From assembly GCF_900215155.1 (NCBI RefSeq), contig NZ_LT907980.1, positions 2,852,001-2,916,000 of the forward strand: a stretch of DNA of 64,000 nt. Direction: 5' to 3'. The DNA is from Marinobacter sp. LV10R510-11A (GTDB taxonomy: Bacteria > Pseudomonadota > Gammaproteobacteria > Pseudomonadales > Oleiphilaceae). The notes beneath the pieces were generated by a model that did no database searches, was not told the origin of the DNA, and saw only the letters and a program-made list of their open reading frames with translations. Made by a program: the position numbers and the translations under genes. The stretch's first letter is position 1. Each line of letters opens with the position of its first letter. Shown here in pieces: positions 8,522 through 17,430 of the stretch.

Positions 8522-9250
8522 ATGAGTAACCCAAAACATACCCTTTTCTGGATGACCTTTTTTCTCGCGGTTGTCACAATCGTTGGCATTTTGATCCACA
8601 AGCCATTGATATCGGCCTTTATGGCCAACTGGGTTTTCAATCTAATGATTGTTGGCGTGCTGATCGTCGGTATCGGCCTTGCCTATCGCCAGGTCTTCGT
8701 GCTGTTTCCCGAGATGCGTTGGATTGCACAGTTTCGCACCGGCCACTCTGGTCTTTCCGTGGTACAGGAACCCCGCCTGTTAAAACCCCTGGCCCGGCAG
8801 CTGGGCGAAGAGTCCAAGCGTGATCGGTTTAAGCTATCTAATTTGTCACTGCGTACCGTCCTGGATGGCATCCATTCACGAATGGATGAACAGCGCGAAA
8901 TCACTCGTTACTTCATCAGTTTGCTGGTTTTTCTTGGTCTACTGGGCACCTTCTGGGGCTTGCTGGGCACCATCAATGCGGTTGGCGCCGTGATCACCAA
9001 CCTAGATATGGGCCAGGGTGATTTCGGCAAGGTGTTTGCGGATCTTCAAGCCGGGCTGCTAACGCCCTTGCAGGGCATGGGCACCGCATTCAGTTCGTCA
9101 CTGTTTGGTCTTGGCGGCTCTCTCATACTGGGCTTTTTGGATATCCAAGCCGGCCATGCTCAGAACCGGTTTTATGACGGGCTGGAAGAGTGGCTTACGG
9201 GCGTAACCACCTTGGTGGATCCGTTTAACAGCGATACCCCCCAACCATGA
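8522..9250 (+). CDS. MotA/TolQ/ExbB-like proton-channel protein
   Basis: A 242-aa inner-membrane protein with four hydrophobic helices, at about 9-27, 36-57, 135-157 and 190-212. The last two belong to the MotA/TolQ/ExbB channel fold (FLGLLGTFWGLLGTINAVGA and LLTPLQGMGTAFSSSLFGL). With the overlapping OmpA/MotB-like partner it should form a stator-type complex that uses the ion gradient to drive a periplasmic arm. It lacks the large cytoplasmic PomA/MotA torque loop and is not near flagellar genes. It is not a TolQ, since tolR, tolA and tolB are absent. Function unknown. Confidence 0.8.
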   Translation: MSNPKHTLFWMTFFLAVVTIVGILIHKPLISAFMANWVFNLMIVGVLIVGIGLAYRQVFVLFPEMRWIAQFRTGHSGLSVVQEPRLLKPLARQLGEESKRDRFKLSNLSLRTVLDGIHSRMDEQREITRYFISLLVFLGLLGTFWGLLGTINAVGAVITNLDMGQGDFGKVFADLQAGLLTPLQGMGTAFSSSLFGLGGSLILGFLDIQAGHAQNRFYDGLEEWLTGVTTLVDPFNSDTPQP

Positions 9251-10293
9251 GCGGATCCAGACGCCGAAACCGCAGCAGCATCAATGTCTGGCCTGGCTAC
9301 GTAGACGCACTATCAGCCCTGCTGATGCTGGTGATTTTCATGTTGCTGGTTTATGTGGTGAGCCAGCTTTACCTTTCTCAAACGCTGTCGGATCGCAATT
9401 CGGAGTTGGCCAGCCTGAACCAACGACTAAACGAAATATCTGAGCTGTTGGGGCTGGAGCAGAGCAAAACCGGAGCGCTCGAGCAGCAAATGCTCACTGT
9501 TCAGAGCAACTTCAGCGATAGCCTGGCTCAGAGCGAAGACCTGCAGCAACGCTTGGACGCCTCCCGTAATCAGTTAATGCAACAAACCGCCGATGCCGAA
9601 GCCAGGGCTGAAAGGCTGGCGAACATGAACCAGAAGCTGGATGACAAGGACGATATGTCCGCCAGCCAGCAAACCATGATCTTGCGGCTGTCAAACCGGA
9701 TTGCATCGCTTCAGGAACAGCTGCGGCAGATAGCCACAGCCCTAAACCTGCAAAAAGAAATGACGGCGGAGAAGGAAGGTGAACTGGATAATGTCAGTAA
9801 GCGGTTGAATACCCTACTGGCTAAACGGGTCAACCAGTTGGAGCAGTATCAATCCGAATTTTTCTCGCGGCTAAGGAACATTCTGGCGGCCAATGAAAAC
9901 ATCCGAATTGTCGGTGATCGCTTTTTACTGCCTTCGGAACTGTTGTTCGCGTCTGGCTCGGCCCAGCTCGGCACTGAAGGTCAGCGCGAGCTGGATAAGC
10001 TGGCCGGGGTGCTGCTTGATGTGGTGGAAACGATTCCCGCAGATCTTGATTGGATTCTGCGCATTGACGGACATACCGACCTTATTCCCATCAACACCCA
10101 GCAGTTTCCCTCTAACTGGGAGCTTTCAACCGCCCGCGCGGTGGCGGTCGTGCGCTACCTCTCGGGCCAAAATGTGCCACAAAACCGCATGGCTGCCGCC
10201 GGCTTTGGCGAGTTCTTCCCGGTTGCTGATGGCATGACGCCAGAGGCCTTGCAGAAAAACCGACGCATCGAAATCAAACTTACGGACCGTTAA
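9247..10293 (+). CDS. MotB/OmpA-like peptidoglycan-binding partner with coiled coil
   Basis: The 348-aa product has one N-terminal helix (about 20-42) led by VDALSALLMLVIFMLLVYVV. Asp20 sits where MotB-type proteins keep their proton-carrying aspartate. A long coiled coil follows (about 45-200, rich in Gln, Leu and Glu heptads), then an OmpA/MotB peptidoglycan-binding domain (about 215-345) with LRIDGHTDLIPI and NWELSTARAVAVVRYL. Its ATG overlaps the TGA of the MotA-like gene by 4 nt, so the two are translationally coupled. The layout recalls non-flagellar stator pairs, including Zorya ZorAB, but no ZorC, ZorD or ZorE partner follows. Confidence 0.82.
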   Translation: MSGSRRRNRSSINVWPGYVDALSALLMLVIFMLLVYVVSQLYLSQTLSDRNSELASLNQRLNEISELLGLEQSKTGALEQQMLTVQSNFSDSLAQSEDLQQRLDASRNQLMQQTADAEARAERLANMNQKLDDKDDMSASQQTMILRLSNRIASLQEQLRQIATALNLQKEMTAEKEGELDNVSKRLNTLLAKRVNQLEQYQSEFFSRLRNILAANENIRIVGDRFLLPSELLFASGSAQLGTEGQRELDKLAGVLLDVVETIPADLDWILRIDGHTDLIPINTQQFPSNWELSTARAVAVVRYLSGQNVPQNRMAAAGFGEFFPVADGMTPEALQKNRRIEIKLTDR

Positions 10294-10313
10294 TTCGAAA
10301 ACGGTCCGTAAGT
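10278..10313. terminator. Hairpin between convergent genes
   Basis: A perfect 13-bp stem (core CTTACGGACCGT / ACGGTCCGTAAG, 10-nt loop) spans the end of the OmpA-like gene and the gap before the convergent alcohol dehydrogenase. It could stop transcription from both sides. Neither flank has a long T-run. Confidence 0.6.
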
Positions 10314-10327
10314 ATTGAACGCAGGCC

Positions 10328-11572
<1,245 letters not shown>

Positions 11573-11581
11573 TCAGACAGA

Positions 11582-12005
11582 CGTCTGAGCTTATACAAAT
11601 GCCAGTCGAGCCCCTTGTTTCCCTTTATCGAGTTTTTCCTTCTGGGGATAATAACGCTCATTTCGAGGGCTTCTGCCTCAGCGCGTATCGTCTGACTGTC
11701 GTATCCTTTATCGGCTATCATACATAGCGGCCATCAATGAAGACCCACTCCAGGTCCGAGTCGGTTGTCAGCCCACTAAAGAGCTTTTTCCAGATGCCTT
11801 TTTTTGACCAGTGATTGAACGCCTTGTAGATGGAATTCCACTTGCCGAAATGCTCTGGCAGATCTCTCCATGGTATGCCAGTACGCATTCTGAACAGAAT
11901 ACCTTCGACTGTCCTGCGCAGGCCTGCCTTGTCATAGAGGCTGAATTGAAGCAATATTTCTCTCAGCTTGGACCACAGCTCCTCTGTGAACATGTATCTG
12001 GGCAT
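11582..12005 (-). pseudogene. IS5-family transposase remnant with internal deletion
   Basis: The first 95 codons (12005 down to 11718) encode the IS5/DUF4096 N terminus: LWSKLREILLQF, RTVEGILFRMRTGIPWRDLP, FGKWNSIYKAFNHWSKKGIW and FIDGRYV. After the stop, a shifted frame (about 11715-11582) gives the C-terminal part: MIADKGYDSQTIRAEAEA, MSVIIPRRKNS and KGLDWHLYKLRRL. The DDE core between them (about 70-80 residues) is missing and the extreme C terminus is absent. It cannot encode an active transposase. Confidence 0.82.
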
Positions 12006-12009
12006 TGCG

Positions 12010-12050
12010 GGCTCGTATAATTGTTGTTTCGGAACTTCATTATACGAGCC
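12010..12050. repeat. 12-bp inverted repeat at the 5' end of the IS5 remnant
   Basis: GGCTCGTATAAT and ATTATACGAGCC are perfect inverse complements separated by 17 nt. The site lies just upstream of the transposase start. It may be the IS end and promoter region, or a transcription-blocking hairpin against read-through into the transposase. Confidence 0.6.
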
Positions 12051-12156
12051 TGCTCTTATCTTTCAAAGGCTTACGAGCAATTGTCAACACCCCCTAGACA
12101 TGTCGAGTTGGCGATTTCGCCTGAATTTCACTAGCTGGGGCGGCATGGGAGCATTC

Positions 12157-12252
12157 ATGCCACGTTATTCCGAAGAACGTAAAGCGGCCGTTTTGAATAA
12201 GTTGTTGCCTCCGCAGAACCGAAGTGTCGTGCCGGTCGCAGCAGCTCGATAA
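12157..12252 (+). pseudogene. 5' fragment of a second transposase gene
   Basis: Thirty-one codons, MPRYSEERKAAVLNKLLPPQ followed by NRSVVPVA, match the start of an IS orfA-type helix-turn-helix transposase. Homologs continue with a second HTH helix (EEGISEATLYNWR-like), but here the frame runs into unrelated sequence and stops. The identification is from memory of the family start. Confidence 0.55.
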
Positions 12253-12357
12253 TTGTTTGATACTGACTGCTTTCATCACCACTAACCCGATGGCACTCAT
12301 CGATGATGATCATTGAGCATTCATCTCTGAACTGATCCAGATTAGCCGATAGAGACG
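12235..12357 (-). pseudogene. Superfamily-2 helicase fragment carrying motif II
   Basis: Read on the minus strand, this gives about 40 residues: SLSANLDQFRDECS then MIIIDECHRVSGDESSQYQ and TIIELL. IIIDECHR is a classical Walker B/motif II (DEAD/DEAH variant) of SF2 helicases such as restriction or repair helicases. The fragment is bounded by a stop upstream and by the transposase relic downstream, so it is a gene scrap. The parent family cannot be fixed from this piece. Confidence 0.55.
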
Positions 12358-12429
12358 TTCATACTAGCAAATACCGATGCCATGAGCAGGCGGTGGTTGT
12401 ACTCCACGATCGCAGAACAGACGATATGA

Positions 12430-12741
12430 GTGACGATGATCCGTACGCGGACTATAAAACCCCGGACCACCTTATGTGACAATCATTGGGTCGCTATTCT
12501 CGTTACCATGGCGAGTTGGCCGCTAGCAGCTCAGGAAAATGAAGAAGTATTTGGCCGGGAGCTGATGACCCAAACGGAGTTTCAGGAACACCGCGAGAAC
12601 GGCGTTGGACTGAAGAATGGAATGGGACAAGGTCCCGGTCAAGGCATGGGCAAAGGCCAGGGCATGGGCTCCGGGGGTAACGGCAAAAACCAGGAGTATA
12701 AGATCAAGGGGCCCGGTGGCCAGAGCGGTGGTAACCAGTAA
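12430..12741 (+). CDS. Small Gly-rich secreted protein, 5' end doubtful
   Basis: The frame encodes up to 103 aa. A signal-peptide-like run (WVAILVTMASWPLAAQ) is followed by a mature part, EVFGRELMTQTEFQEHR, then Gly/Met/Gln repeats (GMGQGPGQGMGKGQGMGSGG). I do not recognise a function. The first 20 residues (Arg/Thr-rich before the signal) look foreign, and the only starts are GTG 12430 or ATG 12436 without a good Shine-Dalgarno site. The original 5' end may have been lost at a junction near 12480. A strong terminator follows, suggesting the 3' end is original. Confidence 0.45.
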   Translation: MTMIRTRTIKPRTTLCDNHWVAILVTMASWPLAAQENEEVFGRELMTQTEFQEHRENGVGLKNGMGQGPGQGMGKGQGMGSGGNGKNQEYKIKGPGGQSGGNQ

Positions 12742-12767
12742 CCCGGAGTAAATTTTCCAGGTAACAA

Positions 12768-12800
12768 AAAAAGCGGGGCTGAAAATCAGCCCCGCTTTTT
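12768..12800. terminator. Bidirectional rho-independent terminator
   Basis: A 15-bp stem (AAAAAGCGGGGCTGA / TCAGCCCCGCTTTTT) with a 3-nt loop, with T-runs on both strands. It separates the Gly-rich gene (plus) from the CTERM-like relic (minus) and would serve both. Confidence 0.92.
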
Positions 12801-12826
12801 ATTTGCGCCTTTTAATGGCAAATGGT

Positions 12827-12990
12827 TCAGGCTTTGCTGAGACGCTTGCGCGCCCAAAGACCACCCAGAGCCATCGGGACCATACCGGGCAGAACCGGAT
12901 CAAATGGCGAACCCGATGCACCGGCGCTACAACCAAAGAGCGTGCCGCCACCAGAACCAGAAGAAGTGATCTCTTCATCATCGGTCCAGG
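12827..12990 (-). pseudogene. C-terminal relic with a CTERM-like sorting tail
   Basis: The minus strand encodes a protein tail: GSGGGTLFGCSAGASG, then PFDPVLPGMVPMALGGLW and ARKRLSKA. This is a Gly-rich linker with a lone Cys, a hydrophobic helix and a basic end. It resembles tripartite C-terminal sorting signals, in particular the Cys-containing JDVT-CTERM type. Only the tail remains: upstream (toward 13050) the frame has no recognisable domain. The terminator at 12768-12800 lies just after its stop, so this is the true 3' end of a lost gene. Confidence 0.55.
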
Positions 12991-13137
12991 CTATGTTGTG
13001 CCTGTCCATTCTTGTCCCCGAGGCCGGCAACAGACCAGCCTCGGGCATTTCCTGACGCTGAGAGGGGTCAACTCACGAAACGGAAAAAATCGTACGCTAA
13101 GGATCCTGCGCCTCTATTCGCGCATCGGGCGCGCTCT

Positions 13138-13324
13138 CGCGGCGGGTGGTTTTACCCATGTGATTGCCGGGTCAAACGAAATTTTCACTCTGGTGCTCAA
13201 TGGCGTCATGAATATCTTTACCGCCTTGATCTACCATATTTCCCCGGTATTGATCGGCAACATTCTCGGCGGTACAGGTTTGTTCGCGATGCTGGCCTTT
13301 GGCCAGATTCAGGAAGAAATGTGA
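13138..13324 (+). pseudogene. C-terminal fragment of a formate/nitrite-family channel
   Basis: About 60 codons encode GGFTHVIAGSNEIFTLVLNG, NIFTALIYHISPVLIGNILG and GTGLFAMLAFGQIQEEM before a stop. This is the last two helices of an FNT-family (formate/nitrite or YfdC-like) membrane channel, normally about 260-290 aa. Nothing upstream continues the family, so the first three quarters of the gene are gone. Confidence 0.72.
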
Positions 13325-13352
13325 TGCTCAAGGTATTAAATGTACGTCGAAT

Positions 13353-14369
13353 TTACTTCACAGGCGCAGTGATCAGGCCTTCTGCCTTCATCCAGTCGAA
13401 GGCCACAAAGGCAGGCTCCTCGCCATCAACATCAACTCGGGAGTTGAGTGTCTGCTGCTGCGAATTTGTCAGCTTCGAGGAAATCTGGGCAAAGATTTGT
13501 TGCAGTTGCGGGTATTTTTTTAGGGTTTCGCTGCGCACCACCGGGGCCACGTTGTAAGCGGGGAAGAAAGCTCTGTCATCCTCCAGAACCACCAGATCAA
13601 GCGCCACGATACGACCGTCTGTGGAGTACACCTCACCAAAGTTACACGCACCGCGAGCGGTAGCCGCGTAGATGGTGCCGGTGTCAAGAATTTTGACATT
13701 GGACCGGTTCACGCCGTCTGCGCTACCCAGCGTCAGGTTGTATTCTTCCAGCATAGGTTTGAAACCATCCTGCCGCGAATTAAATTCTGACTCCACGCAG
13801 AACGAACGCTCGCTCAAAGGAAGGTCTTTGATTTCTGATAGTTTGGTGATGCCATTAAGTTCAGGCACCGCGCTGGCTTTTACGGCAAATGCGTAGGTGT
13901 TGTTAAGTTCTGCGGGCTCCAGCCAGGTTATGCCATTTTTCAGGTCGGCATCGCGAACCGCCTCGTACTGCGGGCGCTCACCGGGTATGCCTGCTTCGTT
14001 GCCGAGATAGGCCAGCCAGGCTGTTCCGGTATAATCCCAGACAAAATCGACATCGCCGTTGAGCATCAGCTCGCGCACAGCCACACTGCCCGGTACATTC
14101 GACATATCGGTAACCTGAAAGCCGGCCACTTTTGCTGCAAGTACAGCCATTTTGCCGAGGATTAGCGCTTCGGTGTAGTTCTTGGAAGTAATGGTAATAG
14201 CTGCGCTGGCGGGCAGGCCCTCAATGGCCTGTATTGAACCGGGTGCGGCAGCGGGCACGAAGGAGCCTGCCGGCTCCAGGCCACATCCGGCAAGCGACAG
14301 CGCTGCCGCGAGCCCGGCACCGGTTAATGTGCCACGCCACATTGCATGAGTTCGGCGGTCGGTGATCAT
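13353..14369 (-). CDS. Osmoprotectant ABC transporter substrate-binding lipoprotein
   Basis: A 338-aa lipoprotein with lipobox LSLAGC (Cys29 anchor) and a glycine-betaine/choline/QAT-type binding domain. Motifs include ITSKNYTEALILGKMAVLAA, GDVDFVWDYTGTAWL and ARGACNFGEVYSTDGRI. These receptors bind quaternary amines through aromatic residues and pass them to the OpuC/YehWXY-type permease. It is the last gene of the four-gene minus-strand operon (permease, ATPase, permease, receptor), 3 nt after the previous stop. A shorter start at 14342 is possible. Confidence 0.9.
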   Translation of the reverse strand: MITDRRTHAMWRGTLTGAGLAAALSLAGCGLEPAGSFVPAAAPGSIQAIEGLPASAAITITSKNYTEALILGKMAVLAAKVAGFQVTDMSNVPGSVAVRELMLNGDVDFVWDYTGTAWLAYLGNEAGIPGERPQYEAVRDADLKNGITWLEPAELNNTYAFAVKASAVPELNGITKLSEIKDLPLSERSFCVESEFNSRQDGFKPMLEEYNLTLGSADGVNRSNVKILDTGTIYAATARGACNFGEVYSTDGRIVALDLVVLEDDRAFFPAYNVAPVVRSETLKKYPQLQQIFAQISSKLTNSQQQTLNSRVDVDGEEPAFVAFDWMKAEGLITAPVK

Positions 14370-14372
14370 AAT

Positions 14373-15140
14373 CTAAAGTCCTTTTGGGCGGGCATAGTGT
14401 TCAAACACTCGACCAAACCAGTCGATGAACAGGGCAAGTAGTGCGACGAGCAGGGCACCTGACACCAGTACGCTGGGTAGGAACAGGTTCACACCGGTGG
14501 TAATCAGAAGCCCCAGGCCCCCAGCGCCAATAAATGTCGCAAGTGTTGCCGAGCCCACCACCAACACAAGGGCGGTGCGGATACCGGACAGCATCACCGG
14601 CACTGCGAGTGGCAATTCAACGCGCAGCAACACCGAAGTCGCACTCATGCCCATGCCCCGGCCCGCTTCAACCAGCTGGGCATCCACGCTCTGAATGCCG
14701 ATCATCGTGTTCCTCAGCACGGGCAGTGCGGCGTAGGCAACTAGGGCGACCACAGCCGTCCAGAATGTGAATCCGAGCCAAAACGCAAGCAGCACCACCA
14801 ATCCGATGATCGGCGCCGCCTGGCCAAAATTGGCGATGGCCAAAATGGTGCCGCTGGCGCGCACGAACGGTCGCCGCGTCAGCAGAATTCCCAGTGGGAT
14901 AGTGATCGTCAGAACAATAATGGTCGAAACAAACGTCAGCGCCAGGTGCTCGCCTGTATAGGCCAGTAAAGCGGAAGGATTAAGAGTGGCCCGTTCCGTT
15001 GAAGACAGATTCGCCGTCGCCAGCCAGATTGCAAAAGCGGCCAGAGCCAGCAGGATTGCAACGAGTTGAATAACCAGGCTGCGCCCGGTTGTGCCGCTCG
15101 CGTCGCTGGCTGCCACCTTGTTGCGTGGAGCATCATTCAT
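14373..15140 (-). CDS. Osmoprotectant ABC transporter permease
   Basis: The 255-aa inner-membrane permease has about six helices. The BPD-transport EAA loop region reads VEAGRGMGMSATSVLLRVEL, and IGLVVLLAFWLGFTFW occupies the middle. It pairs with the second permease to form the channel of the OpuC/Yeh-type importer. I start it at ATG 15140, which overlaps the end of the ATPase gene by 8 nt; the longer frame to 15197 lies inside the ATPase gene. Confidence 0.88.
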   Translation of the reverse strand: MNDAPRNKVAASDASGTTGRSLVIQLVAILLALAAFAIWLATANLSSTERATLNPSALLAYTGEHLALTFVSTIIVLTITIPLGILLTRRPFVRASGTILAIANFGQAAPIIGLVVLLAFWLGFTFWTAVVALVAYAALPVLRNTMIGIQSVDAQLVEAGRGMGMSATSVLLRVELPLAVPVMLSGIRTALVLVVGSATLATFIGAGGLGLLITTGVNLFLPSVLVSGALLVALLALFIDWFGRVFEHYARPKGL

Positions 15141-16362
15141 TTGGCACCTCTGCGACTTCCGGGGAGTCGGTATTGGTGCCAGCGGGTGACTCGTCATCGG
15201 CTGTTTGCACGTCAGCGCGTAGTTGGTTTATGGACTTCATGACAATATCGAACGTGATCACCCCAACCAGAGCTTTGCTGCGGTTGGTAACCAATGCGGC
15301 GCCAAGCCTGGAGGCCAGCATGGCGTCGAGTGCATCGTTCAGCGTAGACCCCTCTGCCACCAGCGGTAGATCGGGGTTTTCCGATTGCCCGATGGTGTCG
15401 ATACGCGACAGTTGGCGCCGCGACAGCCAGCTTATAGGGCGGTCCCGGCCATCAATAACGACGACATAATCGTGATTGGTCTGCTGCATGCGCGCCAGCA
15501 CCTCGGTACCTTTTTCACCGGGCGAAGCAGTAACGGCGTCGTCAAGCTGCACGTCTCGCACCCGGGCCAGCGTCAACTGCTTGAGCCCTGCACCCGCGCC
15601 TATGAAGTCTGCAACAAAATCATTCGCCGGCTGTGCCAGAATTCGTTCCGGGCTGTCATATTGTACGATCTGCCCGTCTTCGCCAAAGATCACAATCCAG
15701 TCACCCAATTTTACTGCTTCATCGAAGTCGTGGGTGACAAAAACGATCGTCTTCTGCACCTCTTCCTGAATCCGGATTAGCTCGTCCTGCAAGCGCTGTC
15801 GTGTGATCGGGTCGACGGCTCCGAACGGCTCATCCATTAGCAGCACCGGGGGGTCTGCTGCCAGCGCGCGGGCAACGCCAACTCGCTGCTGCTGGCCGCC
15901 GGACAGCTCTTTCGGGTAACGATCGCGGTAGAGCGCAGGGGCGAGCGACACCAGATCCAGCAGTTCATCGATCCGCTTGGAAATCGCGTCTTTCGACCAG
16001 CCCAGCATCTTAGGGACAATCGCGATGTTCGCGGCCACTGTCATATGCGGAAACAGGCCGCCGGCCTGGATCACGTAACCCATTCGACGTCTGAGTTTGT
16101 CGCCGTCCAGATCAGTGACGTCTTCGTCCCCCAGCATAATGCGACCTGACGTTGGCTCAATAAGCCGATTGATCATCTTTAGTGTCGTTGTTTTGCCACA
16201 CCCGGAGGGACCAACCAGCATCACGATCTTGCCGGCGGGTATTTCCAGCGTAAGGCCGTCAACGGCGGGTTTCAATTGCCCCGGGTAGTGCTTGGTTACC
16301 TTGTCGAGCAGGATGGTACGTGAGGCCTGATCGTTGCTCTGTGTAGTGTTAGTTGCTGACAC
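15133..16362 (-). CDS. Osmoprotectant ABC transporter ATPase with CBS region
   Basis: A 409-aa ATP-binding subunit of the OpuCA/ProV class. It shows Walker A GPSGCGKTTTLKMINRL, the signature LSGGQQQRVGVARALA, Walker B PVLLMDEPFGAVDP and a switch histidine in VTHDFDEAV. The C-terminal part (about 280-395) looks like paired CBS motifs (GSTLNDALDAMLASRLGAAL, KALVGVITFDIVMKSI), which in OpuA-type systems sense ionic strength or bind cyclic-di-AMP. An acidic tail follows. It overlaps the upstream permease gene by 14 nt. Confidence 0.93.
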   Translation of the reverse strand: MSATNTTQSNDQASRTILLDKVTKHYPGQLKPAVDGLTLEIPAGKIVMLVGPSGCGKTTTLKMINRLIEPTSGRIMLGDEDVTDLDGDKLRRRMGYVIQAGGLFPHMTVAANIAIVPKMLGWSKDAISKRIDELLDLVSLAPALYRDRYPKELSGGQQQRVGVARALAADPPVLLMDEPFGAVDPITRQRLQDELIRIQEEVQKTIVFVTHDFDEAVKLGDWIVIFGEDGQIVQYDSPERILAQPANDFVADFIGAGAGLKQLTLARVRDVQLDDAVTASPGEKGTEVLARMQQTNHDYVVVIDGRDRPISWLSRRQLSRIDTIGQSENPDLPLVAEGSTLNDALDAMLASRLGAALVTNRSKALVGVITFDIVMKSINQLRADVQTADDESPAGTNTDSPEVAEVPNE

Positions 16363-17002
16363 GAATACCTCGCGAGATAGTCAGGCGGCCGATGCCGACA
16401 AGAAAAAGATCCAAAATGAAAGCCAATAAGATAACGCCGACCACACCGACCACAACGGCCTCGAGTGAATTTGCCCCACCCAGCCGTGACAGCCCGGAGA
16501 AGATAAAACTCCCAAGCCCGGGGCCCAGAACGTATGCGGCCACGGCAGCAATACCCATCGTCATCTGAGCCGATATTCTGACACCGGTGAGAATGATTGG
16601 CCACGCCAGCGGAAGTTCGATGGTCAGCATCGTGCGTGTACGGCTAATGCCAATGCCACGCGCCGATTCGACAATGTCTTTGTCGACACCGTTGAGCCCG
16701 ACAATCGCATTGCGCAAAATTGGCAGTACGGCAAAAAAGGTGACAACCACCATTGACGGTGTCACGCCAAACCCGAGCGGGGCAATAAGAAGGCCGATCA
16801 ACGCAAAAGAGGGAATGGTTAGCCCCACCGCAGACAGCCCGTTTGCCACCGCGCTCAGTTTCTGGCTGTCATAGACGAGGAAGGCGAGAATCAATGACAG
16901 TGCGACTGCTAACGTCAGGGATTGCACCACGAGTGATAAATGTTGCCACGAGGCGAACCAGATTTGGTCCGACCGGTCGATCACGAAACTCAAGAGCGCC
17001 AA
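16349..17002 (-). CDS. Osmoprotectant ABC transporter permease (first gene of operon)
   Basis: A 217-aa permease with about five or six helices and the EAA-loop segment VESARGIGISRTRTMLTIEL. It is homologous to the permease at 14373-15140 and forms the heterodimeric channel with it. I choose a TTG start at 17002 because AAGGAG stands seven bases upstream; the open frame up to 17053 has another TTG with no ribosome site. The operon promoter should lie in 17003-17148, shared with the divergent small membrane gene. Confidence 0.85.
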   Translation of the reverse strand: MALLSFVIDRSDQIWFASWQHLSLVVQSLTLAVALSLILAFLVYDSQKLSAVANGLSAVGLTIPSFALIGLLIAPLGFGVTPSMVVVTFFAVLPILRNAIVGLNGVDKDIVESARGIGISRTRTMLTIELPLAWPIILTGVRISAQMTMGIAAVAAYVLGPGLGSFIFSGLSRLGGANSLEAVVVGVVGVILLAFILDLFLVGIGRLTISRGIRVSN

Positions 17003-17148
17003 CTGATTTCTCCTTGAAGGGCTGAGCACGAATATTGGCAGGATATGTGCCAATAAAAAGCATTACTCCTCGGAATGATTCTTCTCACGATCTTCTATCT
17101 TCTTCAAGATATCCGCAATCAACTTAAAAGAAAGATCGGAGGAGAGTA

Positions 17149-17430
17149 GTGTACACCATCCCATCTTGGTTCGTTGTCGGCCTCGGTTTTTTCATTGCGA
17201 TTCACTTGACCCTTTCTCTAATCTATTTTGAGAATTGGTTTTATTTGAGAAAAGCTCGGCTGAAATATCACTTATTTTTGAAAGGATTGGTTTCAAAAGA
17301 GCCCGATGATAAAGAAGCTTCAAACAAAGCCAGCATCTGGTTAGGAGCCAGAGTAGCGGAGATCAAACGCAGGGTTCTTAAACTAGGACTCAACGGCGGG
17401 ATTCCGCAGAACACGCAGACGATTGTTTAA
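17149..17430 (+). CDS. Small membrane protein of unknown function
   Basis: A 93-aa protein starting at GTG with a strong GGAGGAG site. One N-terminal helix (about 7-28: FVVGLGFFIAIHLTLSLIYF) is followed by a basic cytoplasmic stretch (LRKARLKYHLFLKG) and a soluble tail. I recognise no domain. The local sequence is more AT-rich than its neighbours, suggesting acquisition or relaxed selection. It is divergent from the osmoprotectant operon. Confidence 0.6.
   Translation: MYTIPSWFVVGLGFFIAIHLTLSLIYFENWFYLRKARLKYHLFLKGLVSKEPDDKEASNKASIWLGARVAEIKRRVLKLGLNGGIPQNTQTIV

Noticed and set aside
8522-10293. Zorya defence system
   Set aside because: The MotA-like and OmpA-like genes recall ZorA and ZorB, but no ZorC, ZorD or ZorE gene follows; the next gene is frmA on the other strand.
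12799-12981. Sixty-codon Arg-rich frame on the minus strand
   Set aside because: It overlaps the CTERM-like relic in another frame and has no natural-looking protein features.
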